DNA of 41,015 bases from Planctomycetota bacterium. Lineage in GTDB: Bacteria > Planctomycetota > UBA8108 > JACQVS01. The position numbers were made by a program, and so were the translations under genes. The stretch covers positions 1 to 41,015 of the forward strand of contig JANQLS010000009.1 of NCBI GenBank assembly GCA_028280485.1, given 5' to 3'. The notes below the pieces were generated by a model, which was not told the origin of the DNA, did not search any database, and saw only the letters and a program-made list of their open reading frames with translations. Each line of letters opens with the position of its first letter. The first letter of the stretch is position 1. Below, one piece after another: positions 36,258-41,015 of the stretch.

Positions 36258-36495
36258 CTGGTGTAAATCGCATTTAAGGTTCTGCGAGGTTTTTAATTCG
36301 ATTGGGAACGATCGAACTCTGAAGTGAATCTACAACAAAGCTGTCCTTCTGCAATAAAGAGCCTCTTCACTCGGAAAAAAGGAAAAGATTTTGAAACGGG
36401 CCCTAAGGAAGGGTTTGCTCGATCCCAATTCCCGTGGTTGTGAATTTACTCTCATGTCTAAAAGAGTTGCCTTCTAACCTAATAGAAATAAGACC

Positions 36496-36555
36496 TTAAC
36501 TAGCCCAAAGCGCTAGCTAGGGGAGAAATTCTCGCTAGCGCTTCGGGCTAGTTAA
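36496..36555. repeat. Long hairpin related to family I (CTAGCCC.AAGCGCTAGC core)
   Basis: Two 25-base arms (36496-36520 and 36531-36555) are inverted with 23 of 25 pairs matching around a 10-base spacer. The core TAGCCCGAAGCGCTAGCGAG is a variant of the family-I end. Because of the short spacer it would form a very stable stem upstream of the TetR promoter. The rest of the 36258-36495 stretch shows no gene. Confidence 0.8.
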
Positions 36556-36622
36556 ATTGGGAGTTCTAAAAATTCACAGCCACAGTAGATCCCAACATTT
36601 GAATTTTCTGAAAGTTTCCAAC

Positions 36623-36650
36623 TTGACTCTATTAGTATCCATTGTATTCT
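36623..36650 (+). promoter_or_regulatory. Promoter of the TetR gene
   Basis: TTGACT and TATTCT are separated by 16 bases, about 120 bases before the TTG start. The operator-like palindrome begins 2 bases after the -10 box, the usual geometry for repression. Confidence 0.5.
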
Positions 36651-36651
36651 T

Positions 36652-36669
36652 ATACCGACTGGTAGGTAT
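36652..36669. promoter_or_regulatory. TetR-type operator 1 (autoregulation site)
   Basis: ATACCGACTGGTAGGTAT is an 18-base near-palindrome with one mismatched pair outside the centre. It overlaps the expected transcription start of the TetR gene. Fifteen of 18 bases match the second site at 37415-37432. Confidence 0.6.
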
Positions 36670-36772
36670 TAAAGCTGGATTCAACCTTAACCTGCCTGGG
36701 TATCTTCTTAAGTCATTAAATTTAAATAGTTTAAAGGCTTTACCCTCGTGCTCCGATCAAATGGACTGAACA

Positions 36773-37372
36773 TTGAGAACCAAAAATCCTGATCCCCCAA
36801 CTCGAAATAAGCTCTTGGAAGCGGCAGAGGAAATCATGCTCACCAAGGGATATATCGCTACGAGTGTCGAGGAAATCTGCACGGCAGCCGGAGTGACCAA
36901 GGGATCCTTCTTTCATTACTTCAAGAGTAAGGAAGATCTGGGAAAGGTTCTTCTAGAGAAGTTTTCTCAAAAGCAGGAAGGGGCATTTAAAGAAGCCTGT
37001 GGGGCGATCGAAGATCCTTTAGAAAGAGTCTATTGCCTGATCCATTGCATGATAGAAGGAGCGAAAGATCCTGATATGAAAGGTTGTTTGGTGGGGACCT
37101 TCGCTCAAGAAATCTATGAAACCCACCCCGAACTTCGCCAAGTCTGTCAGTGTAGTTTCGAACGATTCATTCATGGCATTTCGAAAGATCTGATTGAGGC
37201 CAAAGCTCTTCATGCCCCAGAGAAAGAATTTGATGCTGAAGGATTGGGATCGTTCTTCATTTCCTTAGCTCAAGGATCGATGCTCTTAGTTAAGGCCACG
37301 CAGGACCGGGGGGCGATGGTCACGAGCCTTGAGCATTTAAGAGCTTATATTCAAAGTCTTTATGGGCGTTGA
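36773..37372 (+). CDS. TetR/AcrR family transcriptional repressor
   Basis: The protein is 199 residues from a TTG start; no ATG is available before the DNA-binding domain. The N-terminal helix-turn-helix is classic (LLEAAEEIMLTKGYIATS, then VEEICTAAGVTKGSFFHYF and KSKEDLGKVLLEKF, about 14-65). The C-terminal ligand-binding part contains several Cys residues (for example Cys82, Cys90 and Cys108 regions), so a thiol-reactive or electrophile ligand is possible, as with NemR-like regulators. Matching palindromes before its own gene and before the next gene suggest it represses both. A hairpin terminator overlaps its stop codon. Confidence 0.93.
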   Translation: MRTKNPDPPTRNKLLEAAEEIMLTKGYIATSVEEICTAAGVTKGSFFHYFKSKEDLGKVLLEKFSQKQEGAFKEACGAIEDPLERVYCLIHCMIEGAKDPDMKGCLVGTFAQEIYETHPELRQVCQCSFERFIHGISKDLIEAKALHAPEKEFDAEGLGSFFISLAQGSMLLVKATQDRGAMVTSLEHLRAYIQSLYGR

Positions 37373-37398
37373 CCCGAGTGTTTGAGGTCAACGCTTTT
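37366..37398 (+). terminator. Terminator overlapping the TetR stop codon
   Basis: GCGTTGACC and GGTCAACGC form a perfect 9-bp stem with an 11-base loop, followed by TTTTAATTTT. The TGA stop codon lies within the left arm. Confidence 0.85.
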
Positions 37399-37414
37399 AA
37401 TTTTGTCATTAAAC

Positions 37415-37432
37415 ATACCAACTGGTTGGTTT
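37415..37432. promoter_or_regulatory. TetR-type operator 2, upstream of the Cys-containing secreted protein
   Basis: ATACCAACTGGTTGGTTT contains the perfect 14-base palindrome ACCAAC-TG-GTTGGT (37417-37430) and matches operator 1. It lies 217 bases before the next start codon. A -35-like TTGTCA sits at 37403, but no convincing -10 box was found. Confidence 0.6.
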
Positions 37433-37484
37433 TTACTGAAAACGTAAAACAAACAAGAACTACGGGCGCAGGAATCTTAGAGAC

Positions 37485-37514
37485 AAAAGGAGGTTTGTGA
37501 CCCAGAAAAAATAA
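37485..37514 (+). promoter_or_regulatory. Orphan Shine-Dalgarno with a five-codon leader frame
   Basis: AAAAGGAGGT at 37485-37494 is a near-perfect Shine-Dalgarno, but the only start codon nearby is GTG at 37497, opening a 5-codon frame ending in TAA at 37512-37514. A GC-rich, potentially folded stretch (about 37516-37565, CAAGG/CCTTG) follows before the ATG at 37649. It may be a regulatory leader or a decoy. Confidence 0.3.
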
Positions 37515-37648
37515 AGTCCGCCGCAACAAGGCTTTCGAATGGTGCTCGTCACCTTGCTGCCGGCGAACCCAATCTTGTTTTCATACTCTCGAAATTTTCA
37601 CTTAGAAGGAATGTCCCTTCTCTCTTAATACCAAAAAGGATTCTATCC

Positions 37649-38587
37649 ATGTCTTCAAGCTTAATCACAAAAGTAGCTCTCACTTTAGTAGCAGTTCCTC
37701 TTTTCTTCGGCTCGGTTTCCATTGCTGAAAATCTAAACTCAGACGGTAAATGTGAAGTGGGTCAAAAGCTCTCTCAATTGGTCAAAAGCTGGAAAGGAGT
37801 AGCCAAAGAAGCACAAGCCCTCGACTCCAGACAAAAGAAAAATATTCTCGCAAAAGTTAACGAAGTTAAAAAGGACTGCCCCGTCGGTAAGCGACTTGGA
37901 ACCACCCTCCAAGTTGTGAATGAGACATTGGGGATGGTCATCGCTTTAGACAAAGAAAATGCCAAGCATTGCCCACTCGAAAGTAAAAACTTTAAGCCTC
38001 AATCAGAAGATTGTCTCAAAGCGTGTAACGAAGCTAAAGAGATGAAGAAAGCTCGAGCAGGCTTGCTTTCTAATTTACAACAACTCACGACCTACACCTC
38101 TGGCTTTGCCAGTGGGAAATGTTGTTCAGAAAAAACGCCTTCTTCACAAGTTCAAATCAATGCCGATGGAAAGACGTGCTCCACCGAGAAGTCGGCTTGC
38201 CCCATCAAAATGGCTTCCAGGATAGGCGAAATCAAAGCATCTTGGAAAGTTGCCCAAAAAGAAGCAAAAGCGATCTCTTCGGAAAAGAAACAAGAGTTGT
38301 TAGCGAGTTTCCAAACATTAGCGAAATCGAACAAAGCCGTCGCCTTGATGCCTTCGAGCCTTCAATCCGTAGGTCAAGGCTTTGCGGCTCTCGAAAAGAT
38401 TCAGCAAAAAATGATGGTCTTCAGTCAAAAGAATCCTGAAATCATGAAGAATGTTCCAAAAGAAGCTTTTTTCAATTTCATGATTCAATCAGCCTTGTTG
38501 AATGAAGTTAAAGAGGTTCTCGGAAGTGTTGAAGCAACGATGGGAATTATGAAGGAAGGAAGTGTTAAGGCTTTGAGTAAGTCTTGA
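37649..38587 (+). CDS. Secreted, internally duplicated Cys-containing protein of unknown function
   Basis: The protein is 312 residues with a signal peptide (ITKVALTLVAVPLFFGSVSIA, cleavage near residue 26). AAGGA lies 8-9 bases before the ATG. The mature chain has nine Cys, several in short motifs (DCPVG, HCPLE, DCLKAC, KCCSE, ACPIK). Two halves look like tandem copies: CEVGQKLSQLVKSWKGVAKE at about 35-54 corresponds to CPIKMASRIGEIKASWKVAQ at about 184-203, each followed by KEA-A-(D/S)S--K. The rest is helical and Lys-rich. I recognise no family. An adjacent TetR gene and matching operator suggest inducible expression, perhaps in response to metal or thiol stress, but that is inference. Confidence 0.82.
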   Translation: MSSSLITKVALTLVAVPLFFGSVSIAENLNSDGKCEVGQKLSQLVKSWKGVAKEAQALDSRQKKNILAKVNEVKKDCPVGKRLGTTLQVVNETLGMVIALDKENAKHCPLESKNFKPQSEDCLKACNEAKEMKKARAGLLSNLQQLTTYTSGFASGKCCSEKTPSSQVQINADGKTCSTEKSACPIKMASRIGEIKASWKVAQKEAKAISSEKKQELLASFQTLAKSNKAVALMPSSLQSVGQGFAALEKIQQKMMVFSQKNPEIMKNVPKEAFFNFMIQSALLNEVKEVLGSVEATMGIMKEGSVKALSKS

Positions 38588-38609
38588 TAGATTCGTCGAA
38601 CTGAGATTG

Positions 38610-38647
38610 AAAGTGGGGCTGCTACTTTGAGTGGCAGCCCTACTTTT
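38610..38647 (+). terminator. Terminator after the Cys-containing secreted protein
   Basis: AAAGTGGGGCTGCTACT pairs with AGTGGCAGCCCTACTTT around a 3-base loop with few mismatches, then TTATTT. It lies about 22 bases after the stop codon, between convergent genes, and may work in both directions. Confidence 0.8.
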
Positions 38648-38654
38648 ATTTAAA

Positions 38655-38794
38655 GTAGTCGGCTCACCCCGTGAGCCGGTTATGGATTGAAGTATTTTTT
38701 TGCAAAGATAATTAAGCAATAATATTTAAGAGGGACATACTTAAACTAAAAGTGCATCTACCTGTAGTCTCGGGTCACTTCGTGAGCCAACTAC
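38655..38794. repeat. GTAGTC-family inverted pair between convergent genes
   Basis: The left copy at 38655 is GTAGTCGGCTCACCCCGTGA followed by GCCGG. The right copy at 38764-38794 starts GTAGTC, has a GTCAC-TTC-GTGAG core and ends ACTAC. The two are separated by about 80 AT-rich bases. The stem letters differ from the copies at 9018 and 32127, but both sides of each stem change together, so the hairpin is conserved. Confidence 0.75.
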
Positions 38795-38804
38795 TTGATT
38801 GAGA

Positions 38805-40778
38805 TCACCAAATAGTTCTTAGAAGTTTCACTAAATATTGATCTGAAGTCGAAGCACTGACTTCAACTGCCAAAGAATTTTTATCATAGATTAAATTTGC
38901 AGACCCTGAATAAGTGCGATCTTTAGTTAAGGCTGCTTTAGTAGACATACCGTAGCTAGAACCTTGAGTACTTGCAAATTTGAGCGTTACGAAAGGTTGA
39001 GAAGGTTTTTCTGGGTTTTCAACTAATTGAACTTGGACGAGATGTCGGTCTGATCTTCCAAATCCTTCCTCGAGGATTAGATTATAAACAAATAATGACT
39101 CGCCCACCTTCAGCTCTTTAGTCAGCGAGTCTTGAATAGAATTAAAATCAATAAACTGAAGATTTAAATAAATGTCTTCCTCAACGGGTAGCTTTATCTC
39201 TTCCTCCAGGCCTAAATATTTTTGCGTCCTCTCGAAGTCATATTTTGATGAGTTGTCCGACATCTTGCGAAGGATGAATGCCTTTTTAAATTCACGAAGC
39301 GCGTTTGGGGGATCTCCAATTTCTTCGAAGAGCCTCGCTTTTAAAAGATAGTGATCAACTGATTGTAATTGAGTTTTGTCGAGGAGAGTCAAAGCCTCCA
39401 TCGGATACTTTTTAGATATGAGTGGAGCTACGACTTTAATTTGCTCTCGGGATAAATCAGAGTTGAAGAGTGACTTGTATTTAGCCTGAGTTTCTTTTTG
39501 ATTCATCGCCTTGGTTTGAAACCCGACGAATCGAGTCTCTTTCTCTACAATTTCAGTAACGTTGGTGAGACCATTTGAATCAAATTCAAAATTAAATGTC
39601 GTAAATCCCCGGTGGTCGAGTTTTCTTAAGAAGAAATATTCATCGCCCTTCTTCAAGTACAAATCACCATAACTCAGAGAACCTCCGGCATTGACCCACC
39701 CGACGTTTTTAAATTCATCTTGAAGCTGGTTTCTAACTGCCCAGTAATCTCCTGACCCTTTGAACTCCCAAGCTGTGACATTGTGAAGAAAGGGATAGTT
39801 TCCAGATCGGATCTTTTTAACCTCTTGCATCTTTTTAAGAGGCTCTGGAATTGAAAGCTCTTCAAAAACGCAATCAAACTCTGGGGGGAATTCGGTGAGG
39901 GCCTCGTGTTCTTCAGCTGTCTTTTTAAGATCTCCGGCAATTTTAAGTGAACCTGAAATATTACTGGCGACACCTGAGTATTTATTGGCAGCATTTTCAA
40001 ATCCAACCAATAAACCCATGGTTCTCACGGATTTCGTACAGCCGTATTGTTTTCCAAGTAAGCCATAAAAACTGATATCTCTGGTGACAATTCTTTCGGG
40101 CGTATAGTCAGAATCAATATGAAAGGTTGCCTTAAAGAAAGTTGCCCCTGGTAGGCGGATGGTGAGGCTGTTTTCGATGTCGAGCCCCAAAATTAAATCT
40201 GGGTAAACTTTAGTTTTATCTGAAGAGTGGCCGTAAGGAGTGAATTCGATGGATTGCACGAATTCCAGTTTCTTCAGTTCTTTTTGAAGTTGATGGCCGA
40301 GAGCATGTACGGCTGGATGGGGGCTTCGAGCAATTAAGGCTATGTTTCGGCAATTTAGTGGGGCAAGTTCGCCCTGTCCTAACGTGCTGGTACTTGTCAG
40401 TTCTCTTTTTGATATATACGCGCGAAGTCCCAACGAAATCCAGGGAGAGAAACGACCTTCGGTTAAAACCATCTTGTCGTCAACTCGACTATAAGTTTTG
40501 ATCGAGGAACCATCTTTGAAAGGAACCCAACTGTAAGCGAGAAGGATGGTGATGATTCCAATGACTTTATATTTTAACTTCTTGGTGTAAGGTGAATTTA
40601 ATTGAGATTCACGATTGTAGAAAAAATAATAAACCATCACCCAAGGATCGGCGATGAGAAGCGTGCAGAACCAAAAAAAACGAGTTTTCTTAACAGAAGA
40701 AAATACGCTTCTTAGGTCTTTTCTTCTGAAGCAATGGATGAGGGTATAAAGCCAGATGGCTAAAAAAATATAAATCAT
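38805..40778 (-). CDS. Unrecognised membrane protein with TPR-like region
   Basis: I use the ATG at 40778 (657 residues); a TTG three codons upstream is also possible. Three hydrophobic segments lie in the first ~90 residues (IYIFLAIWLYTLIHCF; FWFCTLLIADPWVMVYYFFY; VIGIITILLAYSWVPF). A long soluble part follows, with a beta-rich stretch (LPGATFFKATFHIDSDYTPE), a central segment with SGDYWAVRNQLQDEF, TPR-like helices near 480-540 (YLLKARLFEEIGDPPNALRE) and a beta-rich C-terminus. I recognise no family and can assign no function. It is transcribed towards the TetR locus and appears monocistronic. Confidence 0.8.
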   Translation of the reverse strand: MIYIFLAIWLYTLIHCFRRKDLRSVFSSVKKTRFFWFCTLLIADPWVMVYYFFYNRESQLNSPYTKKLKYKVIGIITILLAYSWVPFKDGSSIKTYSRVDDKMVLTEGRFSPWISLGLRAYISKRELTSTSTLGQGELAPLNCRNIALIARSPHPAVHALGHQLQKELKKLEFVQSIEFTPYGHSSDKTKVYPDLILGLDIENSLTIRLPGATFFKATFHIDSDYTPERIVTRDISFYGLLGKQYGCTKSVRTMGLLVGFENAANKYSGVASNISGSLKIAGDLKKTAEEHEALTEFPPEFDCVFEELSIPEPLKKMQEVKKIRSGNYPFLHNVTAWEFKGSGDYWAVRNQLQDEFKNVGWVNAGGSLSYGDLYLKKGDEYFFLRKLDHRGFTTFNFEFDSNGLTNVTEIVEKETRFVGFQTKAMNQKETQAKYKSLFNSDLSREQIKVVAPLISKKYPMEALTLLDKTQLQSVDHYLLKARLFEEIGDPPNALREFKKAFILRKMSDNSSKYDFERTQKYLGLEEEIKLPVEEDIYLNLQFIDFNSIQDSLTKELKVGESLFVYNLILEEGFGRSDRHLVQVQLVENPEKPSQPFVTLKFASTQGSSYGMSTKAALTKDRTYSGSANLIYDKNSLAVEVSASTSDQYLVKLLRTIW

Positions 40779-40923
40779 GATTCCCAACTGCGCTCTGAAA
40801 ATGGTTCGTTATAAAACGGAGGGGCGATTAATCCGAGAAGCTTAAATGCTGATCTATGGGGGATAGTTTAAATTGTTAAGAACTCGATTTAAATTGAATA
40901 ATGAAAATTGCTAACAGAACTAA

Positions 40924-40972
40924 GCCGAGTTGGGATCAACTCGGCCATGAATAAAGACCCTAGGTCTTTATT
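40924..40972. repeat. Two adjacent perfect hairpins at the window end
   Basis: GCCGAGTTG/CAACTCGGC (9-bp stem, 4-base loop, 40924-40945) is followed at once by AATAAAGACC/GGTCTTTATT (10-bp stem, 3-base loop, 40950-40972). A third, weaker TAGGG/CCCTA pair follows at about 40987-41003. They may be terminators for a gene entering from the right, or another repeat family. The gap 40779-41015 otherwise shows no gene. Confidence 0.6.
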
Positions 40973-41015
40973 CCATTATTACTGCGTAGGGGCGAAGACC
41001 CTATGTTCAGCGGAG

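Noticed and set aside
36557..36769. 70-codon plus-strand frame before the TetR gene
   Set aside because: It covers the promoter and operator palindrome and has no recognisable motif or good ribosome binding site.

Overview
The window looks like a chromosomal segment from a member of the Planctomycetota, or a close PVC relative, with moderate GC. The basis is gene content: planctomycetal c-type cytochrome proteins (DUF1549/DUF1553 and DUF1587/1592/1588/1585 types) paired with DUF1501 or DUF1552 partners, Tat-exported Gfo/Idh/MocA and sialidase-like proteins, a sulfatase, FG-GAP/ASPIC-UnbV proteins, dockerin-like EF-hand pairs, and a dense load of short palindromic intergenic repeats. I saw no rRNA, tRNA, CRISPR array, integrase or transposase gene.

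Layout. 141-4822 (minus): a two-gene unit of a membrane-bound multiheme cytochrome b/c-TPR protein followed by an ASPIC/UnbV FG-GAP protein. 5129-9016 (plus): a sialidase-like protein, a Tat-exported Gfo/Idh/MocA oxidoreductase and a membrane-anchored TPR protein. 9414-14844 (plus): a giant DUF1587/1592/1588/1585 cytochrome protein and its DUF1552 partner, separated by 1 base. 15021-24986 (plus): two further giant cytochrome proteins, each followed by a DUF1501 protein, with gaps of 6 and 7 bases and one 4-base overlap. 25219-26559 (plus): a radical SAM enzyme with an unusual cysteine spacing. 26984-28739 (minus): a dCMP deaminase and a serine hydrolase. 29162-31798 (minus): a large secreted calcium-binding protein whose centre resembles the pore-forming/heptamerisation region of anthrax protective antigen. 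32150-36034 (minus): a sulfatase fused to a CE15-like esterase, followed 6 bases later by a GT1-type glycosyltransferase. 36773-38587 (plus): a TetR regulator and a secreted, internally duplicated Cys-containing protein, with matching palindromic operators before both genes. 38805-40778 (minus): an unrecognised membrane protein.

How the genes fit together. Much of the window encodes exported proteins. The cytochrome/DUF1501 blocks, the sulfatase-esterase fusion, the sialidase-like protein and the Gfo/Idh/MocA enzyme fit a lifestyle of attacking complex, sulfated or uronate-containing polysaccharides. That functional link is inference, because the DUF families have no firmly assigned reactions.

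The most unusual features are the protective-antigen-like protein and the intergenic repeats. The repeats fall into at least three families, built around the cores AAGCCCGAAGC...GCGAGGGAT, GTAGTC...GACTAC and GTAGCCGAACTC. They usually occur as inverted pairs 20-200 bp apart, like REPINs or MITEs. One pair is two copies of the same ~162 bp element in opposite orientation. Several abut or overlap stop codons, and one appears to have supplied the C-terminus of the dCMP deaminase.
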